From Streptomyces monashensis (lineage in GTDB: Bacteria > Actinomycetota > Actinomycetes > Streptomycetales > Streptomycetaceae), in assembly GCF_001866665.1 (NCBI RefSeq), contig NZ_MLYO01000017.1, positions 1 through 64,000 of the forward strand: DNA of 64,000 nucleotides, written 5' to 3'. The notes beneath the pieces were generated by a model that did no database searches, had not been told where the DNA came from, and saw only the letters and a program-made list of their open reading frames with translations. Positions 8,856 through 19,600 of the stretch are shown piece by piece. Positions within the stretch are counted from its first letter, which is position 1. Each line of letters starts with the position of its first letter. The position numbers and the translations under genes were made by a program.

Positions 8856-10037
8856 TCAGCTGAGGCTCTTGAGCTGCGCCTCGACGGCGTCGGCGGCGAC
8901 GCGCGGGCCGTCGACGGCGCGCATGGCGGATCGCATCCGCTGCACGTTCGCGGTGACCTGGTCGTCGGCGACGACGTCCGACACGGCGCGGCGCAGGCTT
9001 TCGACGGTGGTGTCGGCGACGGCGAGGTGCCGGCCGAGGCCGAGTTCCGCCACCCGCATCCCGTTCGCCCGCTGCTCGTTCATCTGCGGGATGACCACCA
9101 TGGGGACGCCGTAGTACAGCGACTCCATCGTGCTGTTCATGCCGCCGTGCGTGACGAACAGCTTCGCGTGCTGCAGGACGTCGAGCTGCGGGACATGCCG
9201 GCGGACGGTGAAGTTGGCTGGCGGAGTGCCCAGTTCGGCCGCGTCGAGGTGGTCTCCGACGGCCATGACGACGTCCCACTCGGAGTCGCCGAACGCCTCG
9301 ATCGCGGTCTTGAAGAACTCGGGCCAGCCGGTCGCCGCAGTGCCGAGCGAGATCAGCAGGACGGGGCGTTCCCGGGACGCAGGCTGCCAGCTCCCCTGGT
9401 AGGCACTGCGGTCGGTCAGACAGGGACCGGCGAACACGAACCGCTGGTCGAAGGTGTCGCCGTCGTAGTGGAAGTCACGGGGAAGGAAGATGATGCTGCG
9501 TTCCGCGATTTCCTGGAAGAAGGCCATCGGGTCGGCGGGGAGGTTGAACGATGGAAGTACTTCGGTGAGCTTCCCCAGCATTTCAACGACCTTGGGGTCG
9601 GTGAATTCGGCCATCGGGAACTTGTTCTGGACGGAGAAAGTCTCGTTGTACCCGTACGACGGGAAGAGCCGCATCGAAGGGATGCCGTGACGGCCGCTGT
9701 AGAACCGGCCGCCCCATGCCATGAAGTCGTGCAGGACGATATCGGGCCGGGCGTCCTTGTGGAAGTCCTCGACCTGATCGACGATGGACCTGGCCTCCTC
9801 GAGACACCTCAGCCCCTCGCCTTCGTTGGCCTCCGCCGTGTAGGGGCTGCGGTAGAAGTCTCCGAACACGGAACGGTAGCGCACCGGTTCGGCGCCGGCG
9901 GCCTCCACCAAGGGCACGAAGTGGTCCGTCGCGGTGCTGGTCACCCGGTGGCCGCGCCGCACCAGCTCTTCCACCAGTCCGAGCGTCGGATTGACGTGGC
10001 CGATCGCCGGAAAGTTGAAGAATGCGATGTGAGCCAT
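8856..10037 (-). CDS. Macrolide-type (MGT/OleD-like) glycosyltransferase
   Basis: 393 residues, ATG at 10037 preceded by AAGGAG. GT-B fold, GT1 family. The N-terminal FNFPAIGHVNPTL contains His14, the position of the OleD catalytic base. The C-terminal nucleotide-sugar region reads VPQLDVLQHA...FVTHGGMNS. It matches the small macrolide glycosyltransferases used for self-resistance more than the deoxysugar transferases, which usually need an auxiliary protein; no deoxysugar biosynthesis genes are present. UDP-glucose is therefore the likely donor. It is the last gene of the CCR operon. The stretch 9480-9660 is visibly poorer in GC than its neighbours, which may mean separate acquisition. Confidence 0.85.
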   Translation of the reverse strand: MAHIAFFNFPAIGHVNPTLGLVEELVRRGHRVTSTATDHFVPLVEAAGAEPVRYRSVFGDFYRSPYTAEANEGEGLRCLEEARSIVDQVEDFHKDARPDIVLHDFMAWGGRFYSGRHGIPSMRLFPSYGYNETFSVQNKFPMAEFTDPKVVEMLGKLTEVLPSFNLPADPMAFFQEIAERSIIFLPRDFHYDGDTFDQRFVFAGPCLTDRSAYQGSWQPASRERPVLLISLGTAATGWPEFFKTAIEAFGDSEWDVVMAVGDHLDAAELGTPPANFTVRRHVPQLDVLQHAKLFVTHGGMNSTMESLYYGVPMVVIPQMNEQRANGMRVAELGLGRHLAVADTTVESLRRAVSDVVADDQVTANVQRMRSAMRAVDGPRVAADAVEAQLKSLS

Positions 10038-10091
10038 GAAATCTCCTTGAACTAGGCTCCGTTCGTGCCCCGATTGAGGCCCTTGGGCTCC

Positions 10092-10966
<875 letters not shown>

Positions 10967-10970
<4 letters not shown>

Positions 10971-11971
10971 GACGCGGCCCCCTCGTGCCAGCGCAGCAGG
11001 CCGTTGCCCACCGCCATGCCGCCGCCGAACCCCGAGAGCAGCACCAGGTCCCCGTCGCCGAACGCGCCCGCCCGCACCGCGTGGTCGAGCGTGACGGCCA
11101 GCGAAGCGGCGCCCGAGTTCCCGAAGTGTTCCAGGGTCGTGTGGATGTGCGCGTTCTCCAGGCCCATGTCGTCGGCGAGCCTGCCGAGCAGGGCTCCGTT
11201 GGCCTGGTGCGGCACGAGGTGCGCGATCTCCTGCGGCGGTACGCCCACTCGGCCGAGCAGTTCCTTGACCGACGGGGGGACCTTGCCGAGCACGAACTCG
11301 GTGACGCCCCGGCCGTTCATCCGCAGGAAGTGCTGCCGGGCCGCAACGGTCTCGTGAGAGGCCGGCCGGGCGCTGCCGCCCGCTTCGACGACGAGCAGAT
11401 CCGCCTTGTCGCCGTGGCCGACCAGGTCGAACTCCAGGAGTCCGTACCCGTCGGGTACCGGCCCGAGGACGGCCGCGCCCGAGCCGTCGGCGAGCAGCAC
11501 CGCCGTGCTGCGGTCCAGCGGATCGGTGAACCGCGACCACGCTTCGGCGCCCAGCACCAGAGCGTGGGCCCCCGGGCGCGCCGCGAGCAGGGCGTGGGCC
11601 GTGGCGAGACCGTAGACGAATCCGCTGCACCCTATGTTGATGTCGAAGCACGCCGCCCGGTGGGCTCCGACGGCGGCCTGGACCCGGCACGAGACCGGAG
11701 GCATCGGGCTGTCGCCGGTGGAGGTGGCCACGATGAGGTAGTCGACGCGGTCGGCGGGCAGGCCGGCCCGTTCGAGGGCGTCGCGCGCGGCCCGCGTCGC
11801 GAGGGTGGACGGCGTCTCGGCGCCGGCGACGTGCCGGCGGGACAGGATGCGTGTCTTGCGCTCGATCCACTCCTCGGTGACGTCGAACCGCTCGGCGATC
11901 TCGGTGTTGGTCACCTCCCCCTCGGGCACGTGTGAGCCGGTGCCGAGCAGTCCGATGGCATTGCCGGACAT
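10967..11971 (-). CDS. 3-oxoacyl-ACP synthase III (KAS III/FabH-like), canonical triad
   Basis: 334 residues, ATG at 11971 sharing one base with the CCR stop (TGATG). It has the full FabH set: Cys in NIGCSGF, His in PHQAN and Asn in FGNSGAAS. It condenses an acyl-CoA with a malonyl thioester. Its position between CCR and the hydroxyacyl-CoA dehydrogenase suggests that it makes the acetoacetyl or longer 3-oxoacyl unit which becomes the alkylmalonyl extender. Priming the type II PKS is an alternative, as in aromatic clusters with non-acetate starters. Confidence 0.9.
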
Positions 11972-13302
11972 CACGCCCCCTGCAGGAGGGTGAGGCGGTC
12001 CTCGCCGATCCGGGCGCGCTTGTCGGGATCGGTGACGCCGAGTCCGGTCGAAGGCGCCAGGCACAGCACGCCGACCTTGCCGACGTGGGCGTTCTCCTGG
12101 ACGAGCCGGCCCGCCTCGCCGATCTCGGCGAGCGGGTAGGTGCGGGAGACCATCGGGTGGATGCGGCCCATGTCGATGAGCCGGTTGCTCTCCCACTGCT
12201 CCTGGAGGTTGGCGGCATGGCTGCCGATCACGCGCTTGAGCTTCATCCACAGGTACCGGTTGTCGTACTGGTGGTGGTACCCCGTGCTCGATCCGCAGGT
12301 GACGATGGCTCCGCCGCGGCGCAGGACGAACATCGAGATGCCGAAGGTGGCCTGGCCCACGTAGTCGAAGACGATGTGCGGGTCCTCGCCCGTCTCCCGG
12401 CGAATGATCCTGCCCAGCCGCTTGCCGGCCTCGATGACCTTCGCGGGGTCGGTGCCGTCGTCGTCGCCGATGCCGAGCTCGGAGCGGTTGATCACGACGT
12501 CGCAGCCGATCCTGCGGAGCAGCTCGGCCTTCTCCTCCGACCCCACCACGCCGACGGGGATGCCGCCGCCGTGCTTCACCAGCTGCACGGCGTAGACGCC
12601 GAGGCCGCCGGCCGCGCCCCAGATCAGAACGACGTCGCCCTGCTTCATGCGGGCGCCCCGCTCGCTGACCAGCATGCGGTACGCGGTGCCCGCGCAGGCG
12701 GTGGTGGACGCCGCCTCCTCCCAGGTGAGGTGAGCGGGCTTGGGCACGAGCTGGCTGGCCCGTACGACCGCGTAGTGCGCCAGGCCGCCGAAGTTGGTCT
12801 CGTAGCCCCAGGCCTTCTGCCCCTCGCCGAGCATGCCGTCGTCGTGGGTGGCCGCCTCCTGGTCGTCGACCTGGATGGGGCTGACCCCCACGTGGTCGCC
12901 GATCTGCCAGCGGCGCACGCCGGCGCCGGTGCGGACGATCACGCCGGCCGCGTCGGAGCCGAGCACGTGGTACGGCTGGTCGTGCCGCGCCTCCCACCCT
13001 CCGCGTTTGCCGTACGCGCGCAGGAAGTCGAACGTCGGCAGGGGCTCGAACGTCCCCGACCAGACGGTGTTGTAGTTGATGGAACTGGCCATGACCGCGA
13101 CCAGGACCTCGTCCGGCGCGAGTTCGGGCATCGGAACCTCGCCGACCCGCAGCGACTTGCGCACGTCCTTGTCCTCGACGCCGGCGAACATCTCGATGTC
13201 CTCGACGCGGGTGTGCGCGGCCAGATACTTCTCGGGTACCGGCAAGGAGGCCAGTTCCTCGGCGGAGGCTCCCCGCCTCACCGCCTCGGACAGAGCGTCC
13301 AT
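11971..13302 (-). CDS. ccr: Crotonyl-CoA carboxylase/reductase
   Basis: 443 residues from ATG at 13302. I prefer this to the in-frame ATG at 13311, because GAAGG is 8-10 bp before 13302 but touches 13311. It is an MDR-type enzyme with GTFEPLPTFDF, WEEAASTTACAGTAYRM and the nucleotide loop IWGAAGGLGVYA at about residues 205-216. It catalyses NADPH-dependent reductive carboxylation of crotonyl-CoA or longer 2-enoyl-CoAs to ethylmalonyl- or alkylmalonyl-CoA. The next two genes (KAS III, dehydrogenase) can feed it. The first AT of the big PKS-NRPS has an AAGH specificity motif, of the kind found in ATs for non-methylmalonyl extenders, which fits. Confidence 0.93.
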   Translation of the reverse strand: MDALSEAVRRGASAEELASLPVPEKYLAAHTRVEDIEMFAGVEDKDVRKSLRVGEVPMPELAPDEVLVAVMASSINYNTVWSGTFEPLPTFDFLRAYGKRGGWEARHDQPYHVLGSDAAGVIVRTGAGVRRWQIGDHVGVSPIQVDDQEAATHDDGMLGEGQKAWGYETNFGGLAHYAVVRASQLVPKPAHLTWEEAASTTACAGTAYRMLVSERGARMKQGDVVLIWGAAGGLGVYAVQLVKHGGGIPVGVVGSEEKAELLRRIGCDVVINRSELGIGDDDGTDPAKVIEAGKRLGRIIRRETGEDPHIVFDYVGQATFGISMFVLRRGGAIVTCGSSTGYHHQYDNRYLWMKLKRVIGSHAANLQEQWESNRLIDMGRIHPMVSRTYPLAEIGEAGRLVQENAHVGKVGVLCLAPSTGLGVTDPDKRARIGEDRLTLLQGA

Positions 13303-13338
13303 TTCAACCATCCTTCGTCAGCTCGGGAGTGGGGTCGG

Positions 13339-13869
13339 TCAGACGGGGGACTCCATGCCGAGCGCCAGCCTGAGGTGCGCCATCTGGCCGGCGTGGAAGG
13401 AGTCGTGCATCTGGGTGAGGGCGAGGGCCTTGCCGAGGGTCGCGAACTGCTCCGCGTACTCGCCCATGTTCTCGTCCGGGAACAGGGCGGAGCGGCGCGC
13501 GAAGTCCTCGGGCGCGAGCGAGACGACGTAGTCGCGGATGCTCCGATGGGCGGACCGGTAGATCTCGATCATCTCGGTCAGCGGAGGCACGTACGTGAAG
13601 TCCGTGTCGGCGCCGTCGGCGAAGTTGTCGGAGAACTCCTCGGTCACGGCCTTCGGCGTGCCCTGGTGCAGGGTGGAGAAGTAGTCCTTGGCACAGGCGA
13701 GATGGCCGAGGAACCACACGAGCGGCTTGTGCCCGTCCGGTGCCTTGAGGGCCGTCTCGTCGTCGAAGCCCTCGGTGAGGGCGATGACGAGCTCGTAGCC
13801 GACGTCGAGCGCCTGGGCCAGGTGCTCGCCGACCGCCTGCGGGACGGGGGTGAGGGTGGGCTGTGTCAC
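13339..13869 (-). CDS. DinB/YfiT-like four-helix metalloprotein
   Basis: 176 residues from GTG at 13869, preceded by AGAAGGGA; an upstream in-frame GTG (13908) has no ribosome site. The predicted all-helical protein carries the spaced histidines of the DinB/YfiT superfamily: His in WFLGHLACAKDYF and His-x3-His in MHDSFHAGQMAH near the C-terminus. The superfamily includes thiol transferases, isomerases and proteins of unknown role. It lies in the middle of the supply operon, 36 bp before CCR. A bacillithiol- or mycothiol-linked detoxification role or a tailoring role is possible; nothing decides. Confidence 0.75.
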   Translation of the reverse strand: MTQPTLTPVPQAVGEHLAQALDVGYELVIALTEGFDDETALKAPDGHKPLVWFLGHLACAKDYFSTLHQGTPKAVTEEFSDNFADGADTDFTYVPPLTEMIEIYRSAHRSIRDYVVSLAPEDFARRSALFPDENMGEYAEQFATLGKALALTQMHDSFHAGQMAHLRLALGMESPV

Positions 13870-13948
13870 GGTGGTGCAGATCCCTTCTCGGAAAGGCTGC
13901 GGGATCACTGGCGCGCGGCCACGGGGCCGCTCGGCGAACCCGGCGGAA

Positions 13949-14488
13949 TCAGCGGGGTGAGTGGTAGGCGCTCTCGCCGTCGCGGCGCACCGCGTCGAGG
14001 CGGGCTCGGGCGTCGGCGAAGGTCGGCAGCTCGGTGGTGGACGTGCCCGTCCAGTTCGTGCCTTCCCAGTCGTACATCAGTCCCTTGGTCTGCCGGGCCG
14101 CGGCCAGATGGGCCTCCGAGTACAGGAAGCCGTCGAGGGCCTCCTTGTCGCGCCACAGCACCAGGTTGCGGGCGGCGTTCCACGACTTCGGCGAGATGGC
14201 GAGCGTGGCCGCGAGGAGACCGTCCCGCTTCCACAGCTCCTCGAGGATGGCGGCGTTGAGCTGGCCGCCGACCTCCTCGTGCCCGGGCTTGGGCCAGCCC
14301 ACGGACGTGGCCACCAGGTAGGACTCGGGAAGCGGCGCGCGCAGCCCGCCCGTCTCGGGGTCGATGGCCGGGCCCGTCCAGGGGACGACGACCTGGAGGT
14401 CGGACTCGTCGCCTGCGGCGAACTCGTGCAGGGATGCGGGAATGTTCGACACGGTGTCTCCGGAGTTCGCGACGGCTGTCGGAATCAC
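13949..14488 (-). CDS. Dimeric alpha/beta-barrel protein (DUF3291/EthD/ABM-like)
   Basis: 179 residues from GTG at 14488, overlapping the P450 stop as GTGA. A central segment WNAARNLVLWRDKEALDGF followed by HLAAARQ matches the ferredoxin-like dimeric barrel families (DUF3291, EthD, antibiotic biosynthesis monooxygenases). Translational coupling to the P450 suggests they act on the same intermediate. Candidates are a cofactor-free oxygenase, a cyclase, or a protein that removes a reactive by-product. Family placement is by pattern only. Confidence 0.65.
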   Translation of the reverse strand: MIPTAVANSGDTVSNIPASLHEFAAGDESDLQVVVPWTGPAIDPETGGLRAPLPESYLVATSVGWPKPGHEEVGGQLNAAILEELWKRDGLLAATLAISPKSWNAARNLVLWRDKEALDGFLYSEAHLAAARQTKGLMYDWEGTNWTGTSTTELPTFADARARLDAVRRDGESAYHSPR

Positions 14489-15774
14489 TTCTTGCGCTGT
14501 ACGACCAGCCTCTTGATTTCAGCGACTTGCAGATGAAGAACGCTCGAGTCCGGCTCGCGCACCAGTTCAAGCTCCGAGAGGACCGGCAGCACCGCCGTGA
14601 GCAGGGACCGCAGTTCGAGCCGCGCGAGGTGCGATCCGAGGCACACGTGCTCGCCGTGGCCGCCGAAGGCGATCTGCGCGTTGTTCTCGCGGGTGATGTC
14701 GAAGCGGTAGGGGTGGTCGAAGACGTCCTCGTCACGGTTGCCGGAGGGGTACCACAGGGCGACGGTCTCGCCCTTGCGGATACGACGGCCGCGCAGCTCG
14801 GTGTCCTGCCTGGCGGTGCGCACGAAGTGCACGGCGATGGTGGTCCAGCGCAGGATCTCCTCGACCGCGTTGTCCACGAGCGACGGGTCCTCGACGAGCT
14901 TGCGCAGCTGGTCGGGGTGCTGGAGCAGTGCCTGGATGCCGCCGGTGGTGGCGTTGCGCGTGGTGCCGATGCCCGCGACCAGAAGGTTGAAGACGGTGTA
15001 GAGGATCTCGTGGAAGGCCAGCGGCTCACCGTCGATCCGCCCGCCCGCGAGCCGGCTGAGCACGTCGGTGCCCGTACCGTCGGCCTGGGCCATGCGCTGC
15101 TGGACGAGGTTCGCCACGTAGCCGTTCAGGGCCGCGATGTTGCGCTTGAACGCGGTCTCGGCGTCCTCGCCCTCCAGCCGGTACTCCGGATCGGCCGCGG
15201 CGGTCGTGCCCTCGGTCCAGTTGAAGATCGAGTCCCAGTCCTCCACCGGGGCGCCGACGAGCTCGCAGATGGCGGCGACCGGCAGGCGCGCGGAGAGATG
15301 GCGCGCCACGTCGGCGCTGCCGTGCGCGTCGAGGTGCGCGACGAACTCCTCGACGTACGAGGCCGCGAGCCGGGCGAAGCGCTCCTCCAGCTCCTTGACC
15401 GCCTTGGGGGTGAAGCAGGGGGCCATGAGCTGGCGCAGATGCCGGTGGCGGGGCGAGTCCATGTACGACAGGGCCGGCGGGTCGTCAGGGCCGTGCCCGA
15501 ACATCTGGGCCCGCTGCTCCAGTTCGGCCTCGAGCATCTCCACGGCGTCGGCCGTGTCGACGGTGACCCGCTGAGCGCTGGAGAAGACCTTGGTGTTGCG
15601 GGAGACCCACGCGATGTCCTCGTGCTTGGTGACGACCCAGAACGGCTCGAACCCCGGGCGCACGTACCAGAACACGGGTGCCTCACGGCGCAGCAGGTCC
15701 CACTCCGCGTACGGGTATCCCCCGGTGGCGTACGCCTGTTCGTCGGTGATGTCGAGCGTGTCGAGCGAAAGCAT
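14485..15774 (-). CDS. Cytochrome P450 (2), I-helix acid replaced by glycine
   Basis: 429 residues from ATG at 15774 (GGAG 10 bp upstream). The heme loop AFGGHGEHVCLG and K-helix EEILR are intact, with a CYP125/CYP142-like heme-loop spacing. The I-helix reads LLVAGIGTTRN: the usual acidic residue before the conserved Thr is Gly270. That acid helps deliver protons during oxygen activation, and P450s lacking it often do unusual chemistry such as coupling, rearrangement or peroxygenation. It is coupled to the dimeric-barrel gene and follows the hydrolase by 14 bp, at the downstream end of the PKS-NRPS operon. An oxidative coupling or ring-forming role is attractive but unproven. Confidence 0.9.
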   Translation of the reverse strand: MLSLDTLDITDEQAYATGGYPYAEWDLLRREAPVFWYVRPGFEPFWVVTKHEDIAWVSRNTKVFSSAQRVTVDTADAVEMLEAELEQRAQMFGHGPDDPPALSYMDSPRHRHLRQLMAPCFTPKAVKELEERFARLAASYVEEFVAHLDAHGSADVARHLSARLPVAAICELVGAPVEDWDSIFNWTEGTTAAADPEYRLEGEDAETAFKRNIAALNGYVANLVQQRMAQADGTGTDVLSRLAGGRIDGEPLAFHEILYTVFNLLVAGIGTTRNATTGGIQALLQHPDQLRKLVEDPSLVDNAVEEILRWTTIAVHFVRTARQDTELRGRRIRKGETVALWYPSGNRDEDVFDHPYRFDITRENNAQIAFGGHGEHVCLGSHLARLELRSLLTAVLPVLSELELVREPDSSVLHLQVAEIKRLVVQRKK

Positions 15775-15788
15775 GATCAGTGTCTCCG

Positions 15789-16649
15789 TCAGCGGGGTGT
15801 GTGGGTGGTCAGGAAGGAGACGACGGCGTCGACCGTCTCGGCACGCTTGTCCGCGGCGGCGAAGTCCGTGTCGAGGAGCGTCGCCCGGGGCGCCTCGCCG
15901 GCGATCCGCTTGGCGATCACCTCGGGGTGCGCGACATCGGTGCCGGGCAGTACGAGGAGCGGGGCGGGGCAGGTCGCCATCCACTCCTGGGGTACGGAGA
16001 AGTAGGCCGACCCGGCGGGCCAGATCCCGTCGCGGAAGCGCACGACCTGCACGATGTAGCGCTCCCGGCGCCGGGCCAGGATCTCCGCGCGGAAGGCGGG
16101 GTCGCTGTTCAGCCTGCCCGCGAAGGGACCGGCAGCGGGGTTGGCGGTGAACCGGCCGTCGCGTACGGCCGCCTCGACGACCGCTTCCAGGCCTTCGGCT
16201 CGGGCGAAACGCATGGGCTCGTCGAACTGGTGCAGATACGTGCTCAGGCTGTTGACCGCCGGGTCGACGCCGACGGGCTCCTGCGCGACGATCGAGCGCA
16301 CCCGTCCGGGCGCGTCGTGCGCCAGCCGCCAGGCCTGCGCCGTGCCGCTCCCGGCGGCGACGACGTGCGCCTGTTCGACGCCGAGTTCGTCCAGGACGGC
16401 CAGCTGGTCGGCCGCGCCCCGCTCGTAGGAGAACGGCTCCGCCGGTGCGGTGCTGGGGCCCGCGTACCGCTGGTCCATCGCGATCACACGGAAGTGGCGG
16501 GCCAGTTCCGTCACCGGGTTGTAGAAGTTGGAATCCCACAGGTCCGCGCGGCTGTCCGCCCCACCGGGAGCCAGCAGCAGGACCGGGAACCCCTCGCCGT
16601 GCACCTCGTAGTGGAGGCGTGCCCCGTCGGGGCGCTCGATCTCAGGCAT
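15789..16649 (-). CDS. Alpha/beta hydrolase
   Basis: 286 residues, ATG at 16649 overlapping the last codons of the PKS-NRPS gene by 8 bp. Alpha/beta-hydrolase fold with LLLAPGG oxyanion loop, a nucleophile elbow AAGSGTA (Ser101, the usual flanking glycines partly replaced) and a late TDVAHP segment that may hold an acid/His pair. Tight coupling to the PKS-NRPS suggests a role on its released product: cyclase, esterase or epoxide-type hydrolase. It is not a type II thioesterase by sequence. Three other discrete thioesterase-like genes are present in the cluster. Confidence 0.8.
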   Translation of the reverse strand: MPEIERPDGARLHYEVHGEGFPVLLLAPGGADSRADLWDSNFYNPVTELARHFRVIAMDQRYAGPSTAPAEPFSYERGAADQLAVLDELGVEQAHVVAAGSGTAQAWRLAHDAPGRVRSIVAQEPVGVDPAVNSLSTYLHQFDEPMRFARAEGLEAVVEAAVRDGRFTANPAAGPFAGRLNSDPAFRAEILARRRERYIVQVVRFRDGIWPAGSAYFSVPQEWMATCPAPLLVLPGTDVAHPEVIAKRIAGEAPRATLLDTDFAAADKRAETVDAVVSFLTTHTPR

Positions 16650-19600
16650 GGTTCTCCTCAGCAGTCGTGGCGATCTGCGCGATCGCGGTCATCAGTTCGC
16701 TCGCCATGGCCTCGGCGTTGACGATCGGTGCCGCGTGCGTTCCGTCGATGCGTGACGGCACGAACGCTCCCGTGGTCAGCTCGCGCCACACCCGCATCGA
16801 GCCGGAGGGCAGGACGGGGTCGTCACTGCCCTCGACGGCGAAGACGGGCAGCGTGAGAGCGGGTCGGTGCACGCCGTCCAGGGCGGCGCGGTGGCTCTCG
16901 GCGAGAGCGGTGTCGGCGCGCAGCCGGTCGGCGTAGTCGGCCAGCAGCTCCTCGTCGGTGAGGATCTCCTCGGGCAGCAGGCCCTGGAAGACCTCCGCGA
17001 GTTCCTCGAGCGCGATCTCGCCGAGGTCCCCGGTGAGTTCGGCGAGCCGGCGCAGTCCCGGCGTCGGCTCGGCGTGCGGAGGCAGCGCGCACGCCACCAC
17101 CAGGGCCGCCGGGGGCACCCCGGGACGGTGCGCGAGTCGGTGGGCCACCTCCCAGCACAGCCAGGAGCCCTGGCTGTGTCCGAACAGGACGAAGGGCACC
17201 TCCAGGCTGCCGGACAGGGCTGCCATGACGTGGTCGGCGAGGGCCATCATGTCGCTCGCCGGATCCTCGCCCGCCCGCGCCTCGCGGCCGGGCAGCTGGA
17301 TCCCGACGAGCTCGACGTCGTCCGGCAGGTGGCGGATCAGCGGGATGTGTCCGCCCGTGGTGCCGCCCATGCCCGGCATGCAGAAGACGCGCGCGCGGGG
17401 TGCTTCGGATCGCTTCAGGACGCGCAGCCACGGACTGCCGGCCGCCTCCTGCGGGCGGGCGGGCACGGTGGCGGCCGGGTCCGGCAGCAGCTGGGCCAGC
17501 AGGTGGGCGCCGATCCCGGCACAGCTGGCGTGACGCAGGATGACCTCGGTGGTGACGGACAGGCCCGTACGGCGCGCCAGTTCCTTGCGGACGGTGACGG
17601 CCATGAGGGAGTCGAGTCCGAGCTCCTGCAGCGGCTGTTCCGCGACGAGGTCCGGTACCGCGAGGCCGAGCACGGCCGCCGCTTCGGTCTTCACCAGGTC
17701 GGTCAGGGTCCGCAGGCGCTGTTCGGCGCTCTGCGCGGCGAGCCGCTCGCGCAGCTCCCTGCCCGCGGACGGGTCGGCGACCGGGGCGTCGGCGTCCGGA
17801 GCGGGCCGTGCCTCCTCGATCTCGTCGAGCAGCGGACGGGGCCGGGCCGCGCGGTAGGCCGGGGCGAACAGGGGCCACTCGATGTCGGCCACACCGAGGG
17901 ACACCGTCCGGGCGCGCAGCGCGAGTTCGAGCGCGTCGAGAGCGGCTGCGGGTGCCATGGAGCGCAGGCCGCGGGAGCGCGCCATCCGCTCGGCGTCGGC
18001 GTCGACCATGCCGCCGTCGGCCCAGCCGCCCCAGTGCAGGGCCGTCGCCGCGAGTCCGGCGTCCCTGCGGTGCCGGGCCAGGGCGTCGAGGGCGGTGTTG
18101 GCGGCGCCGTAGACGGCCTGTCCCGCTCCGCCCCACAGGCTCGCGCCGCTGCCGTACAGCACGAAGTCGTCCAGCGGGTGATCGCCCAGCGCCTCGTGCA
18201 GGTGCCAGGCGCCGAGCACCTTCGCGGCGGCTTCTTCCGTCACGGCCTGCTCCGTGAGGGCCCCGACAGGCGCCATGCGGGAGACGCCCGCGAGGTGGGC
18301 CACGAACGTCAGGGGGCCGTCCTCGTCGCGGACGCGCGCGACGAGGTCGCGGACGCGGGCACGGTCGCTCATGTCGCACGCCTCGACCCTCAACCGCACT
18401 CCCTGTTCGGCGAGTTCGGCCTGCAGCTCACGGGTCTGGTCGGTCATCTCGCCACGGCGCGAGGCGAGTACGACGCACTGCGCGCCCCTGTCGGCGAGAC
18501 GCCGGGCGAGGTGCCGGCCCAGGGCACCCTGGCCACCGGTGACGAGTGCCGTGCCGCGCGCCTGCCACGGGGCGCCGGAGGCGGCGGGCCGGGTGCGCCG
18601 CAGGCGCCGGGCGAAGCGTCCGGACGGGCGCAGCGCGACCTGGTCCTCGTGGTCGCCCGCGACCAGCGCCGCGACCAGCTGGTCCGCCCAGCCGTCGTGC
18701 GGCCGCGCCGGGAGGTCGACGGTGCCGCCCCAGCGCAGTGGGTCCTCGAGGGCCGCGACCCGGCCGAGCCCCGTGACCAGGGCCTGCGTCGGACTCGGAG
18801 TTCCTTCGGTGCCGTCGACGTCGACGGCACCGCGGGTGACCGCCCACAGGGGCGACGTCAGACCGGCGTCGGCGGCGCCCTGGAGCAGGGCGAGCGTGGT
18901 GCGCAGCCCTTCGGTGACTCCGCCGTCTGCGAGGGCGTCGTCGAGGGGACCGAAGGTGAGCAGGCCCGCGGGCTCCTGCGGCAGCGCGGCCAGGCTCTCG
19001 CGGACGGCGTCCCGGTCCGCGCTCGCGCGCACCCGGTGCACGTCGGCCCCGGCTGTGCGCAGGGCCTGCGCCGCGGCGTCGGCCAGGTCCCGGGCGCTGT
19101 CGGTGCCGGCGTCGGCCAGGAGCCACACTCCGGCGGCCGCCGCGGGTGCGGCGGGTGCCGGGCGCCAGGCCTCTTCGTACAGCCAGCCCGTGAGCTTGGC
19201 GTCCGTCTCCTGCCGGTGCCACCAGTCGGCTATCAGGGGCAGCAGCTCGTCGATGCTGTCGCGCAGGCGGTCGGGTGCGTCCAGGACCTCGGCGAGACGC
19301 GTGCCCTCCCCGTCGGCCACCGCGTCCCAGAAGGCCTGGCCGACGACCGGAGCGCCGTTACCGGGCGCGGCGGACGGCGCGTCGATCCAGTAGCTGCGGC
19401 GCTGGAAGGCGTATCCGGGCAGGTCGGCGACGGCGGCGGTGCCCCGCTCGCCCAGGGCGCTCGCCCAGTCGACGCGGTGGCCGCCTGTGTGCAGCAGTCC
19501 CAGGTTGCGCAGCAGTTGGCCGCGTCCGCCGTGGTCCCGCTGGAGGGTGCCGACGACCAGGGACCGCTCGGCCCCGTCGGCGAGCGGCATGGCGAGCACC

